From: QAKW01 sp964428505
Lineage (GTDB): Bacteria > Bacillota > Clostridia > Oscillospirales > QAKW01
DNA: 64,000 nt
Assembly (NCBI GenBank): GCA_964428505.1
Contig: CAYRYQ010000001.1
Span: 61,066-125,065, forward strand
Direction: 5' to 3'
Part shown: in pieces, positions 9,063 to 17,657 of the stretch
Layout: every line of letters starts with the position of its first letter
How positions within the stretch are numbered: position 1 is the first letter of the stretch
The notes under the pieces: model-generated
What the model saw: the letters and a program-made list of their open reading frames with translations, nothing else
Told to the model about the DNA's origin: nothing
The model's database searches: none
Program-made: the position numbers and the translations under genes

Positions 9063-9917
9063 TTACTTTTTATAGCTGACAACCACTCTTCGTTTTGGCT
9101 CACTGCCCACAGAAAAGGTGGTGATATGCTCCCGGTCGGTCAACGCCGCATGGATAATTCTGCGCTCATAAGGGCTCATGGGTTCCATGGTAATATTCCG
9201 CTTATATTTCAACGCCTTCTCTGCGTTCTTTTCCGCCAGGTTTTCCAGGGTTTTAACGCGTTTTGCCCGATAATGCTCGGTGTCCAGCGTTACCCTCAGT
9301 TTCTCATTGCGGCCTTTATTGATCACCAGCATGCAAAGATACTGCACCGCATCCAATGTCTCGCCCCGACGGCCGATCAGCACGCCCATTTTCGATCCGC
9401 TGACTTCCACATAATAGTGATCCGGCTCCCCGATGAAAACACGGACCCCTCCGCCTTCATCCGCGCCGATATAGCCCAGCAAACCCTTCACAAAAACGAT
9501 CAGCTGCTGCGCCACCTCATCCTCAACGGGCTTTTTCTCCACCGCGTCAACCGCGACCGGTGCCGGGTTTATCACCTTTATTTCTGTGCTTTCCCGCACT
9601 TCTTTTTTCTCTACATTTTCTTTTCTGCCCTGCTCTTTGGGGCTTTTTTTGGAGAGCTTCTCCGGCTCCCATTTCGAAGCGGCTTCCGGTGCTTCCTTCT
9701 GCTCCGCGTTCTTTTGAACCGATTGCTTTTTCTCTTCCGGCACATTCATCTCCACACGGATCTTTGCCAGGGTCGCACCAATGCCGAAAATGCCTTTGGT
9801 CGGGGTTTCCTCCACCGTATAGCTCAGCAGATCCTTGTCTTGCCCCAACTCCGCCGCCGCTTTTTCCACCGCTGCCTCAATGGTTTTTCCCTCAAAAAAC
9901 AATTCCTTGATTGCCAT
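9063..9917 (-). CDS. jag: RNA-binding protein KhpB/Jag (SpoIIIJ-associated)
   Basis: RNA-binding protein usually encoded next to yidC. It has an N-terminal Jag domain (AIKELFFEGKTIEAAVEKAA ... GIFGIG, about 1-50), a Lys/Glu-rich low-complexity linker (about 55-130), a KH domain with MGVLIGRRGETLDAVQYL, and a C-terminal R3H domain (YERRIIHAALTDREHITT). The ATG at 9917 has GAGGG eight bases upstream and begins directly at the Jag domain; the in-frame GTG at 9932 overlaps yidC and has a poorer site. It is probably translated together with yidC. Confidence 0.93.
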   Translation of the reverse strand: MAIKELFFEGKTIEAAVEKAAAELGQDKDLLSYTVEETPTKGIFGIGATLAKIRVEMNVPEEKKQSVQKNAEQKEAPEAASKWEPEKLSKKSPKEQGRKENVEKKEVRESTEIKVINPAPVAVDAVEKKPVEDEVAQQLIVFVKGLLGYIGADEGGGVRVFIGEPDHYYVEVSGSKMGVLIGRRGETLDAVQYLCMLVINKGRNEKLRVTLDTEHYRAKRVKTLENLAEKNAEKALKYKRNITMEPMSPYERRIIHAALTDREHITTFSVGSEPKRRVVVSYKK

Positions 9918-9928
9918 ATCGTATTCCC

Positions 9929-10912
9929 TCACTTCTTTTTCTTCTTCGACGCGGCAATTGCAGCCGCTTTTTTCGAGGCCGCCGCGCTGCGTTTTTCTTT
10001 ATTCAATTGTTTTTCCCGCTCCATCCGCTCGTTTACTTCCGCCAGCGCCTTTTGCGGGTCATATATTTTATTCAAAATATACAACTGACCAATACTGAGG
10101 ATATTGGTGATGATCCAGTAAAGTCCCAGCGCACAGTTCAGCGTATAAGAAAAGAACAACGACATCAGCGGCATGGTATACATCATGATTTTTGAAGTGC
10201 TCTGGGAAGCAGGGTCTGTATTTTGCTGCATGGGGCTCAGCTTTTGAGAAAGAATCGAAAGAATAAACCCGGTAATGCCCGCAAAGATCGGAATCAGAAG
10301 CATCCAGGACCAAAATTGGGTGCTGGGCGTGCCGGAAAGATCGATCAGCCCGAACAACTTATCGCCCGGAATATGAATTTCAGAAGCTTTGTTGTAAATC
10401 TGCAGCTCAAAATTGCTGACACTGGTCAGCTTTGCCGTTCCTTCGGCAATTTTGGTCAGCACCTTCTGCACAGATTCCGAAAAGTTGCTGAAACCAACCC
10501 GGTTGGCCAGATCAAAGATGCGCTGCGCGGTATTGGTGGTAAAATACTCTTTATAATACACATAGGTTATGGGATGCCGTACAATCGCATAAATCAGCAG
10601 CAAAAGAGGGAGCTGAATCAAGGTCGGCAGGCAGCTGCCCATGGGGTTATATCCCTCTTTTTCATAAAGCTTCTGCAGCTCCATATTATATTTGGTGCGA
10701 TTACTTCCGTATTTTTTTGCAAGAGCATCCTGAAAGGGCTTCAGCCGCACCATTCCCAAAGAACTTTTCTGCTGCTTCATCGCCAGAGGGAACAGAACAA
10801 TTTTTGTGATCAGTGCATAGGCAACCAGGGCCAGAGCATAATTGTTCAGCAGGTTCATACATTGCTGCATGATCCACACAAACGGAACAACAAAATAGCT
10901 CCATATACTCAT
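9929..10912 (-). CDS. yidC: Membrane protein insertase YidC (SpoIIIJ-type)
   Basis: Oxa1/YidC-family insertase for inner-membrane proteins, 327 residues without the large periplasmic domain of Gram-negatives. The conserved core is visible: NYALALVAYALITKIVLFPL, the hydrophilic-groove region with MVRLKPF, and YNPMGSCLPTLIQLPLLLLIYAI. The C-terminal tail is very Lys-rich (ending KKKKK), as expected for ribosome contact. There is no lipobox at the N-terminus. It overlaps yidD by four bases and is followed by jag. Confidence 0.95.
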   Translation of the reverse strand: MSIWSYFVVPFVWIMQQCMNLLNNYALALVAYALITKIVLFPLAMKQQKSSLGMVRLKPFQDALAKKYGSNRTKYNMELQKLYEKEGYNPMGSCLPTLIQLPLLLLIYAIVRHPITYVYYKEYFTTNTAQRIFDLANRVGFSNFSESVQKVLTKIAEGTAKLTSVSNFELQIYNKASEIHIPGDKLFGLIDLSGTPSTQFWSWMLLIPIFAGITGFILSILSQKLSPMQQNTDPASQSTSKIMMYTMPLMSLFFSYTLNCALGLYWIITNILSIGQLYILNKIYDPQKALAEVNERMEREKQLNKEKRSAAASKKAAAIAASKKKKK

Positions 10913-11166
10913 TTTTTGTTTCTCCTTTTAAATAGATGCTCCGGCACCGGGTCATATCCACCCATGGACCAGGGATTGCAGCGCAAAATACGCCACAAGG
11001 CCATTGCTCCGCCAATCAGAATGCCAAAGCGCAAAATCGCCGTATAGGCGTACGCGGAACAGGTCGGATAATATTTACATCGTGCCGGAATATGGGGGGA
11101 CAGGAATTTTTGATACCCGACAATGGGCAGCAATAGGACCTTACGTATTTTTCTCAGTATGCTCAC
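10909..11166 (-). CDS. yidD: Membrane insertion efficiency factor YidD
   Basis: Small 85-residue protein with the family core LLLPIVGYQKFLSPHIPARCKYYPTCSAYAYTAI and RCNPWSMGGYDPVP. The conserved cysteines are present. It assists YidC-mediated insertion. The GTG start at 11166 overlaps the rnpA stop (GTGA), and its 3' end overlaps yidC, so the three are translationally coupled. Confidence 0.94.
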   Translation of the reverse strand: MSILRKIRKVLLLPIVGYQKFLSPHIPARCKYYPTCSAYAYTAILRFGILIGGAMALWRILRCNPWSMGGYDPVPEHLFKRRNKK

Positions 11167-11480
11167 GCTGAAAAAATCTCCCTGACGATTTGCGCAAAAT
11201 CAGCGCTTTTGCAGAAAAGTGCGCGAAAGCGCGCTACCACCACTATATCATAGCCACAGGGCAAAAGGTCCTGCTGACTGCGGAATCCTTCCCGGATGAT
11301 CCGTCGGATCCGATTCCGCTTCGGCGCATTTCCCAGTTTCTTACTGACTGTGATTCCCAAACGGGTTGTCTCTCTCCGGTTTTTGCGCCAATAAACGACC
11401 GCTTCTTTATAAACCGCAGATTTACCTTGGTGATACGCTCTTTTAAAATTTACGTTTTCTTTAATACTTTCCAATTTCAT
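11163..11480 (-). CDS. rnpA: Ribonuclease P protein component
   Basis: Protein subunit of RNase P, which matures tRNA 5' ends. The RNR signature appears as KRNRIRRIIREGFR, preceded by RLGITVSKKLGNAP. The start is taken as the ATG at 11480 (MKLESIKENVNFKRAY), which matches the family's usual N-terminus. The in-frame ATG at 11519 lies inside the hairpin between rpmH and rnpA and would add 13 atypical residues. The Shine-Dalgarno site is weak. Confidence 0.93.
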   Translation of the reverse strand: MKLESIKENVNFKRAYHQGKSAVYKEAVVYWRKNRRETTRLGITVSKKLGNAPKRNRIRRIIREGFRSQQDLLPCGYDIVVVARFRALFCKSADFAQIVREIFSA

Positions 11481-11504
11481 TTGATCAAGGCATCCGTATC
11501 TTTT

Positions 11505-11537
11505 AATAAAAAAGGCCACAACAAGAGTGCGGCCTTT
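11505..11537 (-). terminator. Hairpin with T-run between rpmH and rnpA
   Basis: On the minus strand AAAGGCC ... GGCCTTT (11537-11531 with 11517-11511) forms a 7-bp stem followed by more T residues. It lies just after rpmH, so it may partly terminate the abundant rpmH message and lower rnpA expression. Confidence 0.65.
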
Positions 11538-11541
11538 ACTA

Positions 11542-11676
11542 TTAGTGAGATAATCTTTTTCTGCCTTTTGCCCTTCTTCTGGCCAAAACCTTCTGTCCGT
11601 TGCTGGTCAACATTCTTTTTCTGAAACCATGGACCTTGCTTCTTTGCCGTTTTTTTGGCTGATAAGTCCGAACCAT
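11542..11676 (-). CDS. rpmH: 50S ribosomal protein L34
   Basis: The 44-residue basic protein starts MVRTYQPKKRQRSKVHGF and ends RRAKGRKRLSH, an unmistakable L34. AAGGAGG lies before the ATG at 11676. It begins the rpmH-rnpA-yidD-yidC-jag cluster and has its own promoter upstream. In most bacteria dnaA would be the divergent neighbour; here glyS sits between them. Confidence 0.97.
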   Translation of the reverse strand: MVRTYQPKKRQRSKVHGFRKRMLTSNGQKVLARRRAKGRKRLSH

Positions 11677-11731
11677 TTTCTATCCTCCTTTGCCTTGCTG
11701 TGGAAACCATTATCCATTTTGAGCAAAATAC

Positions 11732-11761
11732 ATTATATATTAAGTCAATATAATTTGTCAA
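11732..11761 (-). promoter_or_regulatory. Sigma-A promoter for the rpmH cluster
   Basis: On the minus strand TTGACA (11761-11756) is followed after 18 bp by TATAAT (11737-11732), starting only ten bases beyond the glyS stop codon. Confidence 0.75.
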
Positions 11762-11770
11762 CTAAAATGT

Positions 11771-13153
11771 TTAAAAATTCAAATTATTCCGGATAAAATC
11801 CGTTAATTCTTCTATTTTCACCCTTTTTTGGTCCATGGAGTCCCGGAATCGGATGGTTACGCAGCCATCCTCCTCGCTATCAAAGTCATAACAGATGCAA
11901 AACGGCGTGCCGATTTCATCCTGCCGTCTGTACCGCTTGCCGATGGATCCCGCGTCATCGAATTCAACATTAAATTCTTTGCATAGAACGGCATAAACCT
12001 TTTCCTCCGCCGCGCCGCTCAGTTTTTTGGAAAGCGGCAAAACCGCCGCCTTGACCGGTGCCAACGCCGGATGCAGCCGCAGAACCACGCGGGTATCCTT
12101 CTTTTCCGCATCTAAAATCTCTTCGTCATAAGCGTCACATAAAAAGGCCAGCAGCACCCGGTCTGCTCCCAAAGACGGTTCAACGACATAAGGAATATAA
12201 TGTTCGTTGGTATCCGGATCAAAATACTCCAGCGATTTTCCGCTGGCTTCCTGATGCCGGCCCAGATCATAATTGGTGCGGTCTGCGATCCCCCATAGTT
12301 CCCCCCAACCGAAGGGAAACAAAAATTCAATATCCGTGGTTGCCTTGGAATAAAAGGACAATTCCTCCTTTTCGTGATCCCGAAGACGGATACTCTCTTC
12401 CTTCATTCCCAGATTCAAGAGGAAATTTTTGCAGTAATCCTTCCAGTAATAAAACCAGTCCAGATCCGTATCCGGCTTGCAGAAAAATTCACATTCCATC
12501 TGCTCAAATTCCCGGGTGCGAAAAATAAAGTTCCCCGGCGTAATCTCATTGCGGAATGATTTTCCGATCTGACAAACGCCAAATGGCAGCTTTTTCCGGG
12601 TTGTCCGCTGAATATTCGCGTAATTCACAAAGATCCCCTGCGCCGTTTCCGGCCGCAGATAAACCTCGTTTTTGGCGTCTTCCGTAACCCCGATAAAGGT
12701 TTTAAACATCAAGTTGAATTTTCGGATATCGGTAAAATTCTTGCTGCCGCATTCCGGGCAGGCAAGGTCATGTTCTTTGATATAGTTCTGCATTTCTTCA
12801 AAACTCATCCCTTCGGCATGACCGCCTGCATCCTCAATCAGCTTATCCGCCCGATGCCTGGCATGACAATCCTTGCAATCCATCAACGGATCCGAAAATC
12901 CGCCGACATGACCGCTGGTCACCCAGGTTTCGGGGTTCATAATAATAGCGGAATCCAGCCCCACATTATAAGGGGATTCCTGCACAAATTTTTTCCACCA
13001 TGCCCGTTTGACATTATTTTTGAACTCCACACCCAAAGGACCGTAATCCCAGGAGTTGGACAGACCGCCGTAAATTTCACTTCCGCTGTACACAAAACCA
13101 CGATTTTTACAAAGGGCTACAATCTGGTCCATTGTTTTTTCTGCATTTTTCAT
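11771..13153 (-). CDS. glyS: Glycyl-tRNA synthetase (single-chain, class II)
   Basis: Charges tRNA-Gly. The 460-residue dimeric (alpha2) form is recognised by RGFVYSGSEIYGGLSNSWDYGPLG at the N-terminus, motif 2 with FRNEITPGNFIFRTREFEQME, and the C-terminal anticodon-binding domain (FCICYDFDSEEDGCVTIRFRDSMDQKR). Its promoter leaves a leader of only about 27 nt, too short for a T-box. The location between rpmH and dnaA is unusual. Confidence 0.97.
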   Translation of the reverse strand: MKNAEKTMDQIVALCKNRGFVYSGSEIYGGLSNSWDYGPLGVEFKNNVKRAWWKKFVQESPYNVGLDSAIIMNPETWVTSGHVGGFSDPLMDCKDCHARHRADKLIEDAGGHAEGMSFEEMQNYIKEHDLACPECGSKNFTDIRKFNLMFKTFIGVTEDAKNEVYLRPETAQGIFVNYANIQRTTRKKLPFGVCQIGKSFRNEITPGNFIFRTREFEQMECEFFCKPDTDLDWFYYWKDYCKNFLLNLGMKEESIRLRDHEKEELSFYSKATTDIEFLFPFGWGELWGIADRTNYDLGRHQEASGKSLEYFDPDTNEHYIPYVVEPSLGADRVLLAFLCDAYDEEILDAEKKDTRVVLRLHPALAPVKAAVLPLSKKLSGAAEEKVYAVLCKEFNVEFDDAGSIGKRYRRQDEIGTPFCICYDFDSEEDGCVTIRFRDSMDQKRVKIEELTDFIRNNLNF

Positions 13154-13186
13154 GGGTTTCCCTCCGTTTTACTTATCTGAGACTAA

Positions 13187-13215
13187 ATTATATAGTGCTT
13201 TTAATTTCTTGTCAA
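13187..13215 (-). promoter_or_regulatory. Consensus sigma-A promoter for glyS
   Basis: The minus strand has TTGACA (13215-13210), exactly 17 bp, then TATAAT (13192-13187). The start codon is only about 34 bp beyond the -10 box. Confidence 0.85.
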
Positions 13216-13226
13216 TAAATTCGTAA

Positions 13227-13235
13227 TTTTTCACA
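13227..13235 (+). other. Possible DnaA box upstream of dnaA
   Basis: TTTTTCACA differs from TTATNCACA by one base. It lies in the AT-rich glyS-dnaA gap and may take part in dnaA autoregulation. A single weak match, so low confidence. Confidence 0.35.
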
Positions 13236-13297
13236 AATGAATCTTTAATATGAATAATGAATTCTATTTTTATAGTTATCTATAAAGAAGAAATATA

Positions 13298-13326
13298 TTG
13301 CATTCAATTTGCTAATATGTTAAAAT
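13298..13326 (+). promoter_or_regulatory. Possible dnaA promoter
   Basis: TTGCAT (13298-13303), 17 bp, then TAAAAT (13321-13326), about 37 bp before the dnaA ATG. The -10 is good and the -35 poor. Confidence 0.45.
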
Positions 13327-13362
13327 ATACTTGCTACATTATGTAATAAAGGGGATCGAACA

Positions 13363-14727
13363 ATGCAGTCATTTAAAGATGTTTGGGAAAAAGCACTGGT
13401 TATTCTGCAGAATGATCTGAATAACACCTCCTTTGAAAGTTGGATCAAGCTGCTTATTCCGATGAAAATGGAAAATGATGTGGCTTATTTTTGTGTTTCA
13501 ACGCTTTTCCAAAAAAGTATTATTGATAAAAAATACAAAAAAGATGTGGAACATGCTATTTCAGAAACCATGGGGTTTACCGTTACGGCAAAAATTATGA
13601 CCGAAGAGGAGGTGCCTCCCCGCTTCCGGGAAATTGCACAGAAAAAAAGTGAAGATATCAGTGTTGCGTTTCCAAAACTGGAAGAAGAAGAGGTGCGCTC
13701 CTTCAATGCAAAATCAAATCTGACCTTTGAAAATTTCGTAATCGGAAAAGAAAATGAATTTGCCCACGCCGCGGCCCTGGCCATTGCCAATAATCCGGCC
13801 AACGCTTATAACCCGTTTTTTCTTTACGGACACAGCGGGCTTGGAAAAACCCATTTGATCAACGCGATTGCCAATAAAATCAAAGAGAATGATCCGAACA
13901 TGGTCATCATGTATGTAAAAGGCGATGAATTTACCAGTGAGCTGATTGAAGCCATCCAATACAACACGCAGCGGCAATTTAAAAACAAATACCGCAAAGC
14001 CGATGTTTTGCTGGTGGACGACGTTCAATTCATCAGCGGGAAAAAGGCCATTCAGGAAGAATTCTTCCACACCTTTGATGCGCTCTACGAAAACAACCGC
14101 CAAATCATCCTGACCAGCGACCGGCCGCCAAAAGAGCTGATCACACTGGAGGAACGGCTGCAATCCCGTTTTTCCATGGGGCTGATTGCCGATGTTCAGC
14201 CGCCGGAATATGAAACCCGCGTGGCCATTGTAAAAAGAAAGGCCAATCTTTATAACCTGAATATACCGGATGATGTGGTGGAGCTGATCGCCACCAAAAT
14301 TAAAACCAACGTGCGGGAACTGGAAGGTACGATCAAAAAACTCAAAGCCTTTAATTCTCTCTGGGGGCAGACGCCGACCATTGCATTGGCCAAAGACGCC
14401 ATGGATGCGGTTATTAAAGAGAATACCACCACCGCCATCACTCCGTCCACCATTATCGACCAGGTCTCCCGTTACTTCAATATTTCCATTGAGGATATTA
14501 AAAGTGACAAGAGAAGGAGTGACATTGTCTTTGCCCGCCAGATGACCATGTATATCATTAGAGAAATGACCGGCCTTTCTTTACCGGAAATCGGCAAGGA
14601 AATGGGAGGAAAAAACCATACGACCGTTCTCTATTCCATCAGGAAATTAGAAGAAGCCATGAAGCAGGATCCGAAAACGGCAAAAATTGCGGCGGAGCTG
14701 ATCGAAAATATCAAAAAATCTTATTAA
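13363..14727 (+). CDS. dnaA: Chromosomal replication initiator DnaA
   Basis: AAA+ initiator that binds DnaA boxes and opens oriC; 454 residues. Domain I is at the N-terminus. Domain III has Walker A GHSGLGKTH near residue 156 and Walker B LLVDDVQF near 215. Domain IV carries the DNA-binding signature GGKNHTTVLYSIRKLEEA near 415-432. GGGG precedes the ATG. It heads the rightward block dnaA-dnaN-S4 protein-recF-remB-gyrB-gyrA. Confidence 0.98.
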   Translation: MQSFKDVWEKALVILQNDLNNTSFESWIKLLIPMKMENDVAYFCVSTLFQKSIIDKKYKKDVEHAISETMGFTVTAKIMTEEEVPPRFREIAQKKSEDISVAFPKLEEEEVRSFNAKSNLTFENFVIGKENEFAHAAALAIANNPANAYNPFFLYGHSGLGKTHLINAIANKIKENDPNMVIMYVKGDEFTSELIEAIQYNTQRQFKNKYRKADVLLVDDVQFISGKKAIQEEFFHTFDALYENNRQIILTSDRPPKELITLEERLQSRFSMGLIADVQPPEYETRVAIVKRKANLYNLNIPDDVVELIATKIKTNVRELEGTIKKLKAFNSLWGQTPTIALAKDAMDAVIKENTTTAITPSTIIDQVSRYFNISIEDIKSDKRRSDIVFARQMTMYIIREMTGLSLPEIGKEMGGKNHTTVLYSIRKLEEAMKQDPKTAKIAAELIENIKKSY

Positions 14728-14946
14728 CAAAGTTTTCGATTCTTCACAGACAGTTTTCCACTTTTTCAACAGACTTTTCAACAGTTTACATAATCATGTG
14801 GATATGCTGTTCAGAAAAAACTCGTGATTCACAGGCATAAAAACTGCAAAAAAGTGAAGAACCACCGAAAGAAAATCTTAATTTTCGCGTTTTGCACACT
14901 ACAACCACAACCATTTCCATAAAAAGAAAAAAGAAAGGAACGCACC
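14728..14946 (+). other. Candidate replication origin (oriC), dnaA-dnaN intergenic region
   Basis: The gap holds four 9-mers that each differ from the DnaA-box consensus TTATNCACA by one base: TTCTTCACA (14740-14748), ATATCCACA on the minus strand (14797-14805), TGATTCACA (14825-14833) and TTTTGCACA (14890-14898). The surrounding DNA is AT-rich. Gene orientation switches around this locus, as expected at an origin. Confidence 0.6.
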
Positions 14947-16068
14947 ATGAAATTTTGTTGCGATCGAAACGCTTTAGTGGATGCCGTTAATATCGTTCAA
15001 AAGGCAGCGAGCGCAAAATCTACGATTCCGGCGCTGGAAGGAATTTGTATTTCCGTTCTGGAAAACAGTATGGTTCACTTCAGCGCCTATGACTTGAGTA
15101 TTTCTATTTCCTACGATATTGATGCGGAGCAGACCGATCCGGGAACGGTCATTCTCTCTTCGCGTTTATTCGGAGAAATCATACGGAAGCTTCCTTCTTG
15201 CAAGGTCACCGTTGAAACAGATTCTCAAACGCTGCAAACCACAATTTATGGGGGTCAATCCACCTTTACGATTTCCGGAATGAATCCGGAAAATTTTCCG
15301 GAACTTCCCACCGTTCTCAGCACAGATGGGATTTCCTTAACTTATTCCAATTTTAAAACGCTGGTAAGGCAAACTATTTTTGCCGTTTCCATTACAGATC
15401 TGAAACCGATTCTGACCGGCGTATTATTCGAACTAAATCCTCAAGAGGGAACCATCAGCGCGGTTGCTGTGGATAATTTCCGGCTGGCCATCCGAAAAGT
15501 TCCTTTTTCAGAACGACAAGGAAACTTTCTGAAAGTGGTGATTCCTTCCAGGGCCTTAAACGAATTGCTGAAAATTTTGCCGGACAGCGAGGAAGAGTTG
15601 ATCAAGGTCCGAACAGGCGGAAACTTTGTTGCGTTTCAGTTTGAAAAAGTTTATATGGTGTCCCGGTTATTAGAAGGGGAATTTCTGGATTATAAAGCGG
15701 CTTTGCCAAAAGATTATAAATTTCGGGTTCAAGTTGCCACAAGAGATTTGGAGCAGGTGATCGAACGGGCATCTTTAATGGCGAATTCCACAATTATCAG
15801 TCCGATTCGCTGTAGCTTTGATTTTGACCATATTGATATTTCAACGGCGTCTAATATTGGTAAATTTCATGATACCGTTGCTTGCAAGCCGTTCACCGAT
15901 AAAATGGTAATCGGATTTAATTATAAATATATGCTGGCAGCGTTAAACGCCTGTGAGGATGAAGAAGTGCTGATCGAGCTGCAATCCAATCTGGCCCCGA
16001 TTATTATCAGGCCGATTGAAAAGCAGGATTATCTCTTTTTGGTCCTGCCTTTGAGAATGAAGGAATAA
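14947..16068 (+). CDS. dnaN: DNA polymerase III beta subunit (sliding clamp)
   Basis: The 373-residue ring-forming processivity clamp is recognised by three repeated clamp domains. It starts MKFCCDRNALVDAVNIVQKA, contains the inter-domain region PENFPELP, and ends with the typical YLFLVLPLRM. AAGAAAGGA precedes the ATG. It is followed after one base by the S4-domain gene. Confidence 0.97.
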   Translation: MKFCCDRNALVDAVNIVQKAASAKSTIPALEGICISVLENSMVHFSAYDLSISISYDIDAEQTDPGTVILSSRLFGEIIRKLPSCKVTVETDSQTLQTTIYGGQSTFTISGMNPENFPELPTVLSTDGISLTYSNFKTLVRQTIFAVSITDLKPILTGVLFELNPQEGTISAVAVDNFRLAIRKVPFSERQGNFLKVVIPSRALNELLKILPDSEEELIKVRTGGNFVAFQFEKVYMVSRLLEGEFLDYKAALPKDYKFRVQVATRDLEQVIERASLMANSTIISPIRCSFDFDHIDISTASNIGKFHDTVACKPFTDKMVIGFNYKYMLAALNACEDEEVLIELQSNLAPIIIRPIEKQDYLFLVLPLRMKE

Positions 16069-16069
16069 G

Positions 16070-16279
16070 ATGAAAAAGTTGATGATTCGGGACGCGTATA
16101 TCCGCCTTTGCGACGCGCTGAAATTAAGCGGCAAAGTGGAAACCGGCGGAATGGCCAAAATAAAGATTATCAATGGAGAAATACTGGTCAACGGAGAGCT
16201 CTGCCCGGTGAAGGGCAAAAAGCTGTATCCCGGTGACCGGTTTTCTATGGACGGAGAAGAATATTTGATAGTACAATGA
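16070..16279 (+). CDS. yaaA: S4-domain RNA-binding protein (YaaA/RlbA type)
   Basis: Small 69-residue protein with a single S4 fold: IRLCDALKLSGKVETGGMAKIKI, then GEILVNGELCPVKGKKLYPGD. In Firmicutes this gene lies between dnaN and recF. Its stop overlaps the recF start by four bases (ATGA). A role in ribosome assembly is suggested for the family, but no enzymatic activity is expected. Confidence 0.92.
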   Translation: MKKLMIRDAYIRLCDALKLSGKVETGGMAKIKIINGEILVNGELCPVKGKKLYPGDRFSMDGEEYLIVQ

Positions 16280-17409
16280 AGATTCAACGTCTGACACTGC
16301 AAAATTTCAGAAATTTTGAGGAGGAGACCTTCTTATTTTCTGACGGAATTAATATCCTGGCCGGCTATAACGCCCAGGGAAAAACCAATTGTATTGAAGC
16401 CGTCTATTTTTGCACCTGTTTAAAAAGTGAGCGCGTTTTGCGGGAAGAGCAGTTGATTCGCACCGGACAGGAAGAGGCAAAAATAACCCTCGATTTTGAT
16501 CGGGAAGGGCAGCAGGAACAATTGGTGATTATTCTTCACCGGGCCGGGCCGAAAGAATTTCGTTATAACGGGTTGGTAGTGCCGCGGCTGCGGGATTTGC
16601 TTGGATGTTTTCAGTCGGTTCTGTTTACGCCGGATCATCTGGATCTCATTAAAGAAGGCCCCCATAAACGGCGCGGTTTTTTGGATATGGCCCTTTGTTC
16701 ATTGGATGTGTGCTATACCGATCAGCTTTTACAATACCAAAAAATTCTGAAAAACCGAAATGCGCTTCTGCGGCAGTGCCAGCTCTATCCGGAGCGGGCA
16801 GAAATGTTGGAAATCTGGGATCAGAAGCTGGCGGAAAGCGGTGCCTATCTTGCAAAAACACGGCAGGATTATACGGAGAGCCTGTCGCAGTCTGCAAAAG
16901 AATACTATCAGCAGATTTCCAAACAAGAAGAAAAGCTTAAAATCATTTATTTAAATCAACTGACCAAAAATCATTTTTCAGAAGAGGAATATATCCGTCT
17001 TTTTATCAAACGGCTTCAGAAAACAAGAGCCGGAGATATCACCATGGGGCAGACCATGAGCGGTGTTCATAAAGATGATCTGTTGATATTATCGGGTGGT
17101 AAAACCATGAAGTATTTTGCTTCTCAGGGGCAGATCCGGTCGGCCATTCTTGCATTAAAGCTGGCGGAAGCGGATGGTGTTTTTGACCGAAAAAAAAGCT
17201 ATCCGGTTTTGCTGCTGGATGATATCTTATCCGAGCTGGATTTCAAGCGGCAACAATTTATTTTTCAGAAGATGGAAGGATATCAGACGATTCTTTCCAC
17301 GTGTGAACTCAGCAAAGTCCGGAAAAAGGGCGACCAGACCTTTTTTATTAAAAACGGAAAGGTGGCGAGAATCCGTGTATCTTCATCTGGGGCAGGACGT
17401 TCTGATTAA
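16276..17409 (+). CDS. recF: DNA replication/repair protein RecF
   Basis: SMC-like ATPase that helps load RecA at gaps; 377 residues. Starts MKIQRLTLQNFRNFEE; Walker A is GYNAQGKTN near residue 30. The SMC-type signature is in the region MSGVHKDDLLILSGGKTM, and Walker B is PVLLLDDILSELD. The last 11 codons or so overlap the remB coding region in another frame, so its final residues (SSSGAGRSD) are probably constrained by that overlap. Confidence 0.96.
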   Translation: MKIQRLTLQNFRNFEEETFLFSDGINILAGYNAQGKTNCIEAVYFCTCLKSERVLREEQLIRTGQEEAKITLDFDREGQQEQLVIILHRAGPKEFRYNGLVVPRLRDLLGCFQSVLFTPDHLDLIKEGPHKRRGFLDMALCSLDVCYTDQLLQYQKILKNRNALLRQCQLYPERAEMLEIWDQKLAESGAYLAKTRQDYTESLSQSAKEYYQQISKQEEKLKIIYLNQLTKNHFSEEEYIRLFIKRLQKTRAGDITMGQTMSGVHKDDLLILSGGKTMKYFASQGQIRSAILALKLAEADGVFDRKKSYPVLLLDDILSELDFKRQQFIFQKMEGYQTILSTCELSKVRKKGDQTFFIKNGKVARIRVSSSGAGRSD

Positions 17410-17644
17410 AAAAGATGATATCATCGGCATTTTTGATATGGACAAGGCCACCATATCCAAGCGCACCCGGGATTTTTTGGCTGAAAAAGAAAAACGACAA
17501 TTGGTCGTTAATGTAGCGATTGATTTGCCAAAGTCCTTTATTATCTGTAAAAGCGGGCAGGAAGTTTTGGTGTATATTTCGCAGATTTCAGCACAAACGT
17601 TACTGAAACGCTGCAGTTTTATTCAAAAAATATCTTTTATATAA
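17375..17644 (+). CDS. remB: Extracellular matrix/biofilm regulator RemB (DUF370)
   Basis: The 89-residue protein begins MYLHLGQDVLIKKDDIIGIF, closely matching RemB (YaaB) of Bacillus, which lies at the same place between recF and gyrB. The proposed start is the GTG at 17375, preceded by AAAGGTGG, so it overlaps the recF 3' end by 35 bp. RemA/RemB-like proteins are DNA-binding regulators. A role in matrix control here is by analogy only. Confidence 0.85.
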   Translation: MYLHLGQDVLIKKDDIIGIFDMDKATISKRTRDFLAEKEKRQLVVNVAIDLPKSFIICKSGQEVLVYISQISAQTLLKRCSFIQKISFI

Positions 17645-17657
17645 GCGGAGGAAAACA

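Noticed and set aside
13154..13186. Possible T-box upstream of glyS
   Set aside because: The consensus promoter leaves only about 27 nt of leader, far too short for a T-box.
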